Shown in pieces: positions 1-6,977 of a DNA stretch of 6,977 nucleotides; positions within the stretch are counted from its first letter, which is position 1; every line of letters begins with the position of its first letter. A model generated the notes under the pieces. That model was not told where the DNA came from. It did not search any database and saw only the letters and a program-made list of their open reading frames with translations. The stretch covers positions 1 through 6,977 of the forward strand of contig JASHWN010000587.1 of the NCBI GenBank assembly GCA_030044035.1, read 5' to 3'. This DNA comes from Xanthobacteraceae bacterium. GTDB lineage: Bacteria; Pseudomonadota; Alphaproteobacteria; Rhizobiales; Xanthobacteraceae. Position numbers and translations under genes: made by a program.

Positions 1-442
1 ACTCGACCGACAGCTCGGCATCGAATTTGCGCGCGAGCTGCTGCATGCGGTGATTGTCGGCGAGGCAGGCCATGTGCAGGCGGCGGATGCCGCGATTGCG
101 GGCGGCGAGCAAGGTGCGCGCCAGCAGCGCCGAGCCGACGCCGTGACTCTGCCATGGCTTTTCGACGCTGAGCGCCGCCTCGGCCTCATTGGGCCGACCC
201 GTTCCAAGCGCCCGCAGCTCGGCAGCGCCGCGCAGCACGCCGTCGATGAAGCAGCCGTGCACGACCGCGTCATCGGCAAGCGAGAAGCTCAGATAATTTT
301 CGATGTAGGCGTCGGAAACGCCGCCGCCGAACCGGTTACGCCGGCTTTGCGGATCGAGGCGCAGCACGTGCTCGCGGTAAATCGCAACCTCGCCGACCCA
401 CAATTTGCGGAGTACGGCGCCTTCGGGAAGAACTTCCTGCAT
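1..442 (-). CDS. GNAT-family N-acetyltransferase (3' end outside window)
   Basis: Reading leftward from ATG at 442, 147 codons are open to the window edge with no stop, so the C-terminus is missing. The protein starts MQEVLPEGAVLRKLWVGEVA. It carries the two signatures of a Gcn5-related acetyltransferase: an acetyl-CoA pyrophosphate loop of the Q/R-x-x-G-x-G type (QSHGVGSALL, residues 98-107) after a beta strand (AALSVEKPW), and a motif-B-like stretch ADNHRMQQLARKF (128-140), where N130 and M133 match the usual N-x-x-M pattern. Members of this superfamily transfer an acetyl group from acetyl-CoA to an amine; the substrate here cannot be read from sequence. A good Shine-Dalgarno sequence nine bases upstream fixes the start. 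The gene is divergent from zapE, so it is not part of the TCA operon. The family call is firm; the function is unknown. Confidence 0.82.
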   Translation of the reverse strand, partial: MQEVLPEGAVLRKLWVGEVAIYREHVLRLDPQSRRNRFGGGVSDAYIENYLSFSLADDAVVHGCFIDGVLRGAAELRALGTGRPNEAEAALSVEKPWQSHGVGSALLARTLLAARNRGIRRLHMACLADNHRMQQLARKFDAELSVE

Positions 443-451
443 ATCTAAGGG

Positions 452-458
452 CCTCCTC
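452..458 (-). promoter_or_regulatory. Ribosome binding site of the GNAT gene
   Basis: On the minus strand this reads GAGGAGG, a near-perfect anti-16S match, nine bases before the ATG at 442. It decides the start codon of an acetyltransferase gene whose reading frame is open at the window edge. Confidence 0.65.
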
Positions 459-600
459 AACCGGTGTCGTCTGTTGCGGCCCTCTTGTTCGTTCGCTCCC
501 TCGTGAGCCAGGTGCGAGCCTTCGCATCATTCACACCTTGGCGAATCAAATAATCACTGTTGTGCCAGAGAAGTGTGGCAGGCCGAAGCAGCAAGCGACG

Positions 601-621
601 TGCACGCATTCGCAGCGTGCA
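601..621. repeat. 7-bp perfect inverted repeat
   Basis: TGCACGC at 601-607 pairs perfectly with GCGTGCA at 615-621 across a 7-base spacer. It lies about 25 bases upstream of the candidate zapE -35 box, so it could be an operator or a transcript hairpin. There is no T tract, so it does not look like an intrinsic terminator. A 7-bp palindrome in GC-rich DNA can arise by chance. Confidence 0.3.
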
Positions 622-645
622 TGGCTCATGCCCGGTCACAAGTGT

Positions 646-674
646 TTGACCAATTCGGATGCTTGCGATTTAAG
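646..674 (+). promoter_or_regulatory. Candidate sigma70-type promoter of zapE
   Basis: TTGACC (646-651, five of six matches to TTGACA) is followed after 17 bases by TTTAAG (669-674, four of six matches to TATAAT). The start point would lie about 60 bases before the zapE ATG. This rests on motif matching only. Confidence 0.35.
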
Positions 675-739
675 CAGCCGGCGACCGTTCGTGCCGCAAT
701 ACCGCCCACCCCGAAGCCGCTCCGCACCTTAATCCCGAC

Positions 740-1918
740 ATGGCGAGCTCCATCGCATCCCTCTACGCCGCCGGCGTCGCCGCCGGCGCGATCGAGGCCG
801 ACCCGGCGCAGAGTGCGGCCGTCGATCGGCTGACGCGGCTCGAAACGCGCATTGCGCACCACCGGCTGGCCCGCAAATCGTCGCCGCTCGGCTGGCTGTT
901 CGCCAGATCCGAGAGCGCGCAGCAGCCGCTCAAGGGCCTTTACATCTACGGCGACGTCGGGCGCGGCAAGACGATGCTGATGGATTTGTTTTTCGAGGCC
1001 AGCCCGGTCGCGCGCAAGCGCCGCGCCCATTTCCACGAATTCATGCTCGACGTGCACGAACGCATCCACGGCTTTCGGCAACAGATCAGGCTCGGCGCGC
1101 ATGCCGACGAAGACCCGATCCGGCTTGCCGCCGCGCAGCTTGCCGAGGAGGCTTGGCTGCTCTGCTTCGACGAATTTCACGTCACCGACATCGCCGACGC
1201 CATGATTCTGGGCCGGCTGTTCGCGCAATTGTTCGAGCTTGGCGTCGTCGTGCTCGCAACCTCGAACGTGGCGCCGGACGAGCTTTACAAAGACGGACTG
1301 AACCGCGCGCTGTTCGTGCCCTTCATCCGCATGCTGGAGCAGCACCTCGACGTCGTGCCGCTTGACGCGCGCACCGACTTCCGGCTGGAAAAATTCGCCG
1401 GCATGCCGGTGTGGTACGTGCCGGCCGATGCGGCGGCGGACGCGGCGCTCGACGCGGCCTGGCAACGTTTGGCGCGCGGCCAGACCGGCGCGCCGTACCA
1501 GCTCGCGCTGAAGGGACGAACGCTGCCGGTGCCGCGCGCCGCAAGGGGCGTGGCGCGCTTTAGCTTCGACGATCTCTGCGAGGCGCCGCTCGCCGCCGCC
1601 GATTATCTGCGCCTCGCCCGCGAATACCACACCGTCATTCTGGACCACATTCCGCGCATGGATTTCGACACCCGCAACGCCGCCAAGCGCTTCATCATCC
1701 TGATCGACACGCTTTACGACATGAACGTGAAGCTGATCGCCTCGGCGGCCGGCGAGCCGGATGCGCTCTACCACGCCGAGCAGGGTTTCGAGGCGGCCGA
1801 GTTCAAGCGCACCGCGTCGCGGCTCATCGAAATGCGCTCGCAAGCCTATCTGGCGCGCCCCCACGGCGCCGCGTATTCGCAGGCGTCGGGTTCGAGCGCC
1901 GGCATCGTCGAGACGTGA
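740..1918 (+). CDS. zapE: AFG1-family AAA-type ATPase, cell division protein ZapE
   Basis: This 392-residue P-loop ATPase is close to the usual length of alphaproteobacterial AFG1/ZapE proteins. The Walker A loop is GDVGRGKT (71-78) after the strand GLYIY. Walker B is LLCFDEFHVTD (140-150), where the DEFHVTDI(A)DA wording is characteristic of the family. The sensor-1 strand VLATSNVAPDELYKDGLNR (172-190) carries the typical TSN-PxxLY-GLNR signature, and a later segment reads FIILIDTLYD. In E. coli ZapE associates with the division site and affects FtsZ ring stability under stress; the mitochondrial orthologue AFG1/LACE1 helps turn over respiratory complex subunits. The role here is inferred from those. 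ATG 740 is the only usable start: an in-frame stop lies at 671-673 and no ATG, GTG or TTG occurs in frame between. No Shine-Dalgarno sequence is visible. Adjacency to mdh and suc genes is a familiar order in Hyphomicrobiales. Confidence 0.94.
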   Translation: MASSIASLYAAGVAAGAIEADPAQSAAVDRLTRLETRIAHHRLARKSSPLGWLFARSESAQQPLKGLYIYGDVGRGKTMLMDLFFEASPVARKRRAHFHEFMLDVHERIHGFRQQIRLGAHADEDPIRLAAAQLAEEAWLLCFDEFHVTDIADAMILGRLFAQLFELGVVVLATSNVAPDELYKDGLNRALFVPFIRMLEQHLDVVPLDARTDFRLEKFAGMPVWYVPADAAADAALDAAWQRLARGQTGAPYQLALKGRTLPVPRAARGVARFSFDDLCEAPLAAADYLRLAREYHTVILDHIPRMDFDTRNAAKRFIILIDTLYDMNVKLIASAAGEPDALYHAEQGFEAAEFKRTASRLIEMRSQAYLARPHGAAYSQASGSSAGIVET

Positions 1919-1926
1919 GTTTATTC

Positions 1927-3109
<1,183 letters not shown>

Positions 3110-3119
3110 ATAGTCTTGT

Positions 3120-3227
3120 TTCCCGGGCGCAGCGCAGCACGCAGTGGTGCGCTGCAGACCCGGGATCGTCGCATACGAAGGTCCCGGAACAGCGGTGCAC
3201 CGCTTCGCGCTGCACCGCATCCGGGAA
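3120..3227. repeat. 108-bp composite palindromic intergenic element B
   Basis: The outer inverted ends are TTCCCGG (3120-3126) and CCGGGAA (3221-3227). Inside are two large hairpins. The first spans 3121-3165 (TCCCGGG pairing with CCCGGGA), with a nested 12-bp arm 3129-3140 against 3144-3155 carrying one mismatch. The second spans 3182-3226 (TCCCGGA with TCCGGGA), with a nested perfect GCGGTGCA/TGCACCGC pair (3192-3199, 3211-3218). It begins 10 bases after the mdh stop and ends 15 bases before the sucC start, so it makes up nearly the whole gap. Its sequence differs from the element at 1927-2027, but the layout of outer ends enclosing hairpins is alike. It may modulate readthrough or mRNA stability between mdh and sucC. 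Confidence 0.8.
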
Positions 3228-3242
3228 TCGCGAGAGACCGGA

Positions 3243-4409
3243 ATGAACATCCACGAATATCAGGCCAAAGCGGTGTTGCGCGAATGCGGCGTGCCGGTGC
3301 CGCGCGGCATCCCCGCCTTCAGCGTCGCGGAAGCCGAGCAAGCGGCGCAAGAGCTCGGCGGGCCGGTCTGGGTGGTGAAGGCGCAGATTCACGCCGGCGG
3401 CCGCGGCAAGGCCGGCGGCGTCAAGGTGGTGAAGTCGATCGACGAGGTCAAACGCGAGGCGGCCCGGCTCCTTGGCTCGACGCTGGTGACGCATCAAACC
3501 GGGCCGCATGGCAAAGAAGTGCGCCGGCTCTACATCGAGGTAGGCTCCGCCATCGAGCGCGAATATTATCTCTCCGCGTTGGTCGACCGCGCCACCTCGC
3601 GCGTCGCCTTCGTGGCCTCGACCGAGGGCGGCATGGAGATCGAGGAAGTCGCGCGCGCGAGCCCGGATAAAATCCTGAGCTTTTCGGTCGATCCGGCGAC
3701 CGGCTTGATGCCGCATCACGCCCGCCGCGTCGCCCGCGCGCTGGGCTTTGACCGCGACGTCGCCAAGCAAGCCGGCGACGTGCTGCCGAAGCTCTACCAG
3801 GCGTTCGTCGCCAAGGATATGAGTCTGCTCGAGATCAATCCGCTGGTCGTCACCAAATCCGGCCAGCTGATCTGCCTCGATGCCAAGATCGGCTTCGACG
3901 ACAACGCGCTGTACCGGCATCCCGACGTGGTGGCGCTGCGCGATCTCAACGAGGAGGACGCGAAGGAAATCGAGGCCTCGAAATACGATCTCAACTACGT
4001 GGCGCTCGACGGCACCATCGGCTGCATGGTCAACGGCGCCGGCCTCGCCATGGCGACCATGGACATCATCAAGCTCTACGGCGAGGCGCCGGCGAATTTT
4101 CTCGACGTCGGCGGCAGCGCCACCAAGGACAAGGTCGCCGCCGCGTTCAAGATCATCACCTCGGATCACAACGTCAAGGGCATTCTGGTCAACATCTTCG
4201 GCGGCATCATGAAATGCGATGTCATCGCCGAGGGCGTGGTCGCCGCGGTGCGCGACGTGGGCCTGCGCGTGCCGCTGGTCGTTCGCCTCGAAGGCACCAA
4301 TGTCGAACTCGGCAAGGAGATCATCTCAAAGTCGAATCTCAACGTCACCTCCGGCGACGACCTCGACGACGCCGCGCAGAAGATCGTCAAAGCGGTGCGG
4401 GCGATTTAA
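3243..4409 (+). CDS. sucC: Succinyl-CoA synthetase (ADP-forming) beta subunit
   Basis: This is the nucleotide-binding subunit of succinyl-CoA synthetase, which conserves succinyl-CoA energy as ATP while releasing succinate. It has 388 residues, the same length as E. coli SucC, and aligns with it throughout. The ATP-grasp domain opens with [10 protein letters not shown]46 and the glycine-rich loop GGRGKAGG (52-59) bind ATP. Mg-binding residues lie in LLEINPLV (195-202) and LDAKIG (212-217). The C-terminal CoA-ligase domain shows [14 protein letters not shown] (261-274), FLDVGG (286-291) and the power-helix segment [13 protein letters not shown] (319-331). The frame is open upstream to 3144, but those 33 codons lie in the palindromic repeat and are not family sequence, so ATG 3243 is chosen. 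It has a weak GAGAGA ribosome site at 3232-3237. Its partner sucD is displaced by 693 bp. Malate-CoA ligase is a less likely alternative. Confidence 0.97.
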   Translation: MNIHEYQAKAVLRECGVPVPRGIPAFSVAEAEQAAQELGGPVWVVKAQIHAGGRGKAGGVKVVKSIDEVKREAARLLGSTLVTHQTGPHGKEVRRLYIEVGSAIEREYYLSALVDRATSRVAFVASTEGGMEIEEVARASPDKILSFSVDPATGLMPHHARRVARALGFDRDVAKQAGDVLPKLYQAFVAKDMSLLEINPLVVTKSGQLICLDAKIGFDDNALYRHPDVVALRDLNEEDAKEIEASKYDLNYVALDGTIGCMVNGAGLAMATMDIIKLYGEAPANFLDVGGSATKDKVAAAFKIITSDHNVKGILVNIFGGIMKCDVIAEGVVAAVRDVGLRVPLVVRLEGTNVELGKEIISKSNLNVTSGDDLDDAAQKIVKAVRAI

Positions 4410-4413
4410 GCCC

Positions 4414-4442
4414 TTGCATTTCCACACAGGGACACATATCCT
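4414..4442 (+). promoter_or_regulatory. Candidate promoter of the toxin-antitoxin module
   Basis: TTGCAT (4414-4419) and TATCCT (4437-4442, four of six -10 matches) are separated by exactly 17 bases and sit just behind the sucC stop. A start about seven bases past the -10 would fall on or next to the A of the antitoxin ATG (4449), which implies a leaderless mRNA. The -10 overlaps the candidate operator. The -35 match is modest. Confidence 0.45.
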
Positions 4443-4447
4443 GTGTG
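4423..4447. promoter_or_regulatory. Candidate autoregulatory operator (8-bp inverted repeat)
   Basis: CACACAGG (4423-4430) is a perfect inverted match of CCTGTGTG (4440-4447) across nine bases. The right arm overlaps the candidate -10 box and ends one base before the antitoxin ATG. Ribbon-helix-helix antitoxins typically bind such palindromes as dimers or toxin-antitoxin complexes and repress their own operon. The placement fits that role well; binding itself is inferred. Confidence 0.6.
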
Positions 4448-4448
4448 C

Positions 4449-4736
4449 ATGAAGAACCTTACCCTTTCGATCGATGAGAGCGTTCTGGAGCGGGTACGCG
4501 TCTACGCCGCGAAGCATAAGACCACCGTGAATCGCCTAGTTCGTGAGCACCTGCAGCAGCTGGTGCGAAACGACGAACGGGCTGAAGGTGCGCGCGAAGC
4601 ATTGCTGCGTCTGATCGACGAGTCGCCGGGCCGCTTTGGGCCGGGTTGGAAGTGGGACCGTGAAGATGCCTACGAAGGTCGCGTGCTTCCTCGACACAAA
4701 CGTTCTGCTTTACGCCGCGCTCGGAAGGCTGGATGA
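4449..4736 (+). CDS. Ribbon-helix-helix antitoxin, VapB-like
   Basis: This 95-residue protein has a ribbon-helix-helix DNA-binding start: strand KNLTLSID (2-9), helix ESVLERVRVYAAKH (10-23), turn, and helix TTVNRLVREHLQQLVR (25-40). A polar linker leads to a toxin-binding-type tail [15 protein letters not shown] (64-78); a W-x-x-x-x-ED-x-Y-E ending is common in antitoxins paired with PIN toxins. It should neutralise the downstream toxin and repress the operon through the palindrome just upstream. The last 22 codons overlap the toxin gene in another frame and encode a basic tail ([15 protein letters not shown]) that looks like accidental extension. An in-frame GTG at 4443 could add two residues; it has AGGGA ten bases upstream (4428-4432), whereas ATG 4449 has no well-spaced ribosome site. 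ATG is preferred, as a leaderless start. The role is inferred from fold and pairing. Confidence 0.85.
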   Translation: MKNLTLSIDESVLERVRVYAAKHKTTVNRLVREHLQQLVRNDERAEGAREALLRLIDESPGRFGPGWKWDREDAYEGRVLPRHKRSALRRARKAG

Positions 4737-5091
4737 GCCAGAGAAGTTTCAAATCAGCCGCAATCTGATCGCAGCCTGGGAGTTCGGCGTCTCCACCCAA
4801 GTTCTCGGCGAGTTCTTCGTGAATTCGCAACGCCGGTCACGGCGTCCGCTCACCGCTGCCGAAGCGGCGGCGTTCGTGACCAACCTGAACGAACGTCCAT
4901 GCGTTGCGGTTGATCGGAATGTGGTGCTTGTTGCCATGGGTTATGCGCACCGCTACCAGATATCCTACTGGGACGCGGCAGTTGTGGCAGCTGCTGAGCA
5001 GCTCGAAACGCCGATCCTCTACACCGAAGATCTCAATCACGGCCAACGTTACGGCACAGTGAGAGTGATGAACCCGTTCATTTCCGGCTGA
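4666..5091 (+). CDS. vapC: PIN-domain toxin, VapC-like ribonuclease
   Basis: This 141-residue PIN domain is the usual length for a VapC toxin. The expected acidic metal-binding residues are all present: D10 in [11 protein letters not shown]49 in TQVLGEFF, D103 in [13 protein letters not shown], and the E121/D122 pair in [11 protein letters not shown]. The ending [10 protein letters not shown] is also standard. Known VapC toxins are Mg-dependent RNases that cut tRNA or rRNA and stop translation when the antitoxin is lost; the target here cannot be predicted. The start ATG 4666 lies inside the antitoxin gene (71-bp overlap, different frame) without a strong ribosome site, which suggests translational coupling. 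The open frame extends to 4636 and includes a GTG at 4660. All key residues being intact argues for an active toxin. The stop is 11 bases before sucD. Sample lines have lower GC than sucC or sucD. Confidence 0.9.
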   Translation: MPTKVACFLDTNVLLYAALGRLDEPEKFQISRNLIAAWEFGVSTQVLGEFFVNSQRRSRRPLTAAEAAAFVTNLNERPCVAVDRNVVLVAMGYAHRYQISYWDAAVVAAAEQLETPILYTEDLNHGQRYGTVRVMNPFISG

Positions 5092-5093
5092 CC

Positions 5094-5098
5094 AGGGA
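5094..5098 (+). promoter_or_regulatory. Ribosome binding site of sucD
   Basis: AGGGA begins two bases after the toxin stop codon and lies four bases before the sucD ATG, a somewhat short spacing. Ribosomes finishing the toxin could re-initiate here. Confidence 0.5.
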
Positions 5099-5102
5099 TT
5101 CC

Positions 5103-5987
5103 ATGCCCATCCTCATCGACAAGAACACCAAAGTCATCTGCCAGGGCTTTACCGGCAAGAACGGCACCTTCCATTCCGAGCAGGCGATCGCCTACGGCAC
5201 CAAGATGGTCGGCGGCACTTCGCCGGGCAAAGGCGGCTCGACCCATCTGGGGCTGCCGGTGTTCGAAACGGTTGCGGAGGCGCGGGAAAAAACCGGCTGC
5301 AACGCCAGCGTGATCTACGTGCCGCCGCCCAGTGCCGCCGACGCCATCTGCGAATCGATCGCCGCCGAAATTCCGCTCATCATCTGCATCACCGAAGGCA
5401 TTCCGGTCGCCGACATGGTCAAGACCAAACGCGCGCTGTCCGGCTCGCAATCGCGGCTGATCGGGCCGAATTGTCCGGGCGTGATGACGGCGGGCGAATG
5501 CAAGATCGGCATCATGCCGGGCAACATTTTCAAGCCCGGCAAGGTCGGCATCGTGTCGCGCTCCGGCACCCTGACCTACGAGGCGGTGTTCCAGACCACG
5601 CAGGAAGGCCTCGGCCAAACCACCGCGGTCGGCATCGGCGGCGATCCGGTGAAGGGCACCGACTTCATCGAGGTGCTGGAGATGTTCTTGGCGGACCGCG
5701 CCACCGAGGCGCTCATCATGATCGGCGAGATCGGCGGCGCGTCGGAGGAAGACGCCGCGCAATTCCTCAAGGACGAAGCCAAGCGCGGCCGCAAAAAGCC
5801 GATCGTCGGCTTCATCGCCGGCCGCACCGCGCCGCCCGGCCGCCGCATGGGCCATGCCGGCGCCATCATCGCCGGCGGCAAGGGCGACGCCGGCTCCAAG
5901 ATCGCCGCCATGGAGGCGGCCGGCATCACGGTGTCGCCGTCGCCGGCCCGGCTCGGCCATACGCTTGCCGAACTGTTGAAAGCGTAA
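5103..5987 (+). CDS. sucD: Succinyl-CoA synthetase (ADP-forming) alpha subunit
   Basis: This is the CoA-binding and phosphohistidine-bearing subunit that pairs with SucC. It has 294 residues, close to the usual 289-300. The N-terminal Rossmann domain has the CoA loop [14 protein letters not shown] (15-28), followed by GGTSPGKGG (37-45) and [11 protein letters not shown] (72-82). The ligase domain shows GPNCPGVM (121-128), SRSGTLTYE (152-160), [12 protein letters not shown] (177-188) and GEIGG (208-212). The active-site histidine that carries the phosphate is H251 in [10 protein letters not shown] (246-255), matching H246 of E. coli. Nothing is disrupted, so the enzyme should be functional although its gene is split from sucC by a toxin-antitoxin module. 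Transcription must either read through from mdh-sucC or start at the module's promoter, which would place sucD partly under antitoxin control. GC content returns to the high level of sucC. Confidence 0.97.
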   Translation: MPILIDKNTKVICQGFTGKNGTFHSEQAIAYGTKMVGGTSPGKGGSTHLGLPVFETVAEAREKTGCNASVIYVPPPSAADAICESIAAEIPLIICITEGIPVADMVKTKRALSGSQSRLIGPNCPGVMTAGECKIGIMPGNIFKPGKVGIVSRSGTLTYEAVFQTTQEGLGQTTAVGIGGDPVKGTDFIEVLEMFLADRATEALIMIGEIGGASEEDAAQFLKDEAKRGRKKPIVGFIAGRTAPPGRRMGHAGAIIAGGKGDAGSKIAAMEAAGITVSPSPARLGHTLAELLKA

Positions 5988-6165
5988 TTCATTTCTTGCG
6001 CCTTTTGCGCGGCGCGCCGGACGCCTAAATAGGGTACAAGGCAGGTCCCACCGCGCCGATTCGGCTCTTTCGGCTTTTCGACACGCGTTTGTCAGGTTTT
6101 TCCTGTCTCTGTTGCCGGTGCCTCGTCTCACCCCGGAAACCGAAGAAATCGTCCAGGACTGGCCA
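5988..6165. other. sucD-sucA intergenic spacer
   Basis: This 178-bp gap has no gene. It contains a short GC hairpin just after sucD (GCGCC 5998-6002 with GGCGC 6011-6015) without a T tract, and overlapping small palindromes around 6080-6105 (GACA/TGTC and CAGG-TTTTT-CCTG). TTGTCA at 6089-6094 resembles a -35 box but has no matching -10 at 16-18 bases. The length would allow a separate sucA promoter, but I cannot identify one with confidence. Confidence 0.4.
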
Positions 6166-6977
6166 ATGTCTCGACAGGATGCGAACGCCGCTTTTGCGGT
6201 CAGCTCGTTTCTCTACGGCGGCAACGCCGCGTATATCGACGACCTTTATGCGCGCTACGAGGCCGATCCCAAGGCCGTCGATGCGCAATGGCAGGCATTC
6301 TTCGCCGGTCTGAAGGACGATTCCGGCGACGTCGCCAAGAACGCGAGCGGCCCGTCGTGGCAGCGGACGGATTGGCCGCCACCTCCGCGCGGCGACCTGA
6401 TCGCCGCCTTCGACGGTGGGTCATTGGCCGAGGCCGGCACCGGCATTGCCGCCAAGGTCAAAGGCGAGGCGCAGGCGCGCGGTGTCGATCTCACCGCCGC
6501 CGATGTCGAGCGCGCCACCCGCGATTCGGTGCGCGCGCTGATGCTGATCCGCGCCTACCGGGCGCGCGGCCATTTCCACGCCAATCTCGATCCGCTCGGG
6601 CTCGAGCCGGAAAAGAACGAGGCAGAGCTCGATCCGCGCACCTACGGCTTCGGCGAGGCCGACCTCGACCGCCGCATCTTTCTCGACGGCGTGTTGGGGC
6701 TGCAATTCGGCACCATCCGCCAGATCGTCGCCATCCTGCGCCGCACCTATTGCCAGACGCTCGGCGTCGAATTCCTGCACCTGTCCGATGGCGCGCAGAA
6801 GAGCTGGATCCAGGAGCGCATCGAAGGGCCCGACAAGGAGATCACCTTCACCCGCGAGGGCAAGCGCGCCATCCTCAACAAGCTCATTGAGGCCGAAGGT
6901 TTTGAGAAATTCTGCGACCTGAAATTCACCGGCACCAAGCGCTTCGGCCTCGACGGCGCCGAGGCGATGATCCCGGC
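6166..6977 (+). CDS. sucA: 2-oxoglutarate dehydrogenase E1 component (3' end outside window)
   Basis: This is the thiamine-diphosphate-dependent E1 subunit of the 2-oxoglutarate dehydrogenase complex, which decarboxylates 2-oxoglutarate and hands succinyl to the E2 lipoyl domain; the resulting succinyl-CoA is the substrate of SucCD. The first 270 codons are present, open to the window edge; full-length proteins are near 950-1000 residues. The N-terminal E2/E3-binding segment is recognisable (FLYGGNAAYIDDLYARYEAD, 15-34, with QWQAFF at 41-46). After a low-complexity linker with a WPPPPRG stretch (70-76) come AYRARGHFHANLDPLGL (130-146) and EFLHLSD (202-208). The start of the catalytic domain, KFTGTKRFGLDGAEAMIP (253-270), resembles the family's KRFSLEG region. 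The start is supported by AGGA at 6155-6158, seven bases before ATG. It is last in the visible same-strand TCA cluster; sucB would be expected next. Confidence 0.95.
   Translation, partial: MSRQDANAAFAVSSFLYGGNAAYIDDLYARYEADPKAVDAQWQAFFAGLKDDSGDVAKNASGPSWQRTDWPPPPRGDLIAAFDGGSLAEAGTGIAAKVKGEAQARGVDLTAADVERATRDSVRALMLIRAYRARGHFHANLDPLGLEPEKNEAELDPRTYGFGEADLDRRIFLDGVLGLQFGTIRQIVAILRRTYCQTLGVEFLHLSDGAQKSWIQERIEGPDKEITFTREGKRAILNKLIEAEGFEKFCDLKFTGTKRFGLDGAEAMIP

Larger units (their letters stand above)
443..739. other. Divergent intergenic region between GNAT gene and zapE
   Basis: About 300 bases without a convincing gene. Short open frames exist on both strands but lack family resemblance and ribosome binding sites. 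The region must hold the start signals for two divergent genes. I can point to one inverted repeat (601-621) and one candidate sigma70-type promoter (646-674) facing zapE. I found no convincing promoter for the leftward acetyltransferase gene. No tRNA, small RNA or terminator with a T tract was recognised. Confidence 0.5.

Noticed and set aside
50..448. Plus-strand open frame (132 codons) at the left edge
   Set aside because: The opposite strand encodes an acetyltransferase with a good ribosome site and both acetyl-CoA motifs; this frame is its shadow.
626..1864. Long minus-strand open frame (412 codons) opposite zapE
   Set aside because: Antisense shadow of a GC-rich gene; the translation is rich in arginine, alanine, histidine and glycine without any family motif, while the plus strand encodes a clear ATPase.
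3144..3242. N-terminal extension of SucC by 33 residues
   Set aside because: Those codons lie inside the palindromic repeat, lack family similarity, and the canonical SucC start MNIHEYQAK is at 3243.
3243..5987. sucC/sucD as malate-CoA ligase (mtkA/mtkB) genes
   Set aside because: Length and motifs match SucC/SucD of E. coli closely and the genes lie between mdh and sucA; no serine-cycle gene is nearby.
5998..6015. Intrinsic terminator after sucD
   Set aside because: A five-base stem without a following T tract is too weak to call a terminator.
5049..6131. Minus-strand open frame (360 codons) opposite sucD
   Set aside because: Shadow of sucD; composition typical of antisense translation of high-GC genes.

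Overview
The window looks like the chromosome of a high-GC alphaproteobacterium of the order Hyphomicrobiales (Rhizobiales), most likely the Bradyrhizobium / Rhodopseudomonas / Xanthobacteraceae side. Three things suggest this: the gene order zapE (AFG1-type ATPase) - mdh - sucC - sucD - sucA, the strongly GC-biased codon use of these genes, and two palindromic intergenic repeats of a style common in that group. The taxonomic call is inference; no rRNA or other marker is present.

Layout. At the left edge a GNAT-type acetyltransferase gene runs leftward off the window (442 to 1). About 300 bp of divergent non-coding DNA follows, and then zapE (740-1918). A 101-bp palindromic element (1927-2027) separates zapE from mdh (2144-3109). 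A second palindromic element of different sequence but the same layout (3120-3227) fills most of the mdh-sucC gap and ends 15 nt before sucC (3243-4409). Then come sucD (5103-5987) and the first 270 codons of sucA (from 6166, running off the right edge). Malate dehydrogenase, both subunits of succinyl-CoA synthetase and the E1 subunit of 2-oxoglutarate dehydrogenase together cover the 2-oxoglutarate to succinate and malate to oxaloacetate steps of the TCA cycle.

The unusual point is the sucC-sucD junction. These genes encode two subunits of one enzyme and normally touch or overlap. Here they are 693 bp apart, and the gap holds a complete toxin-antitoxin module: a ribbon-helix-helix antitoxin (4449-4736) overlapping a PIN-domain VapC-like toxin (4666-5091). 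All are on the same strand, and the toxin stop is only 11 nt before the sucD start. The module has its own candidate promoter and a perfect 8-bp inverted repeat as candidate operator. Its predicted transcription start falls about at the antitoxin ATG, so its own transcript may be leaderless. Sample lines of the module are visibly less GC-rich than the flanking suc genes, which suggests acquisition by transfer. The likely outcome is that transcription of the toxin-antitoxin pair and of sucD are coupled.
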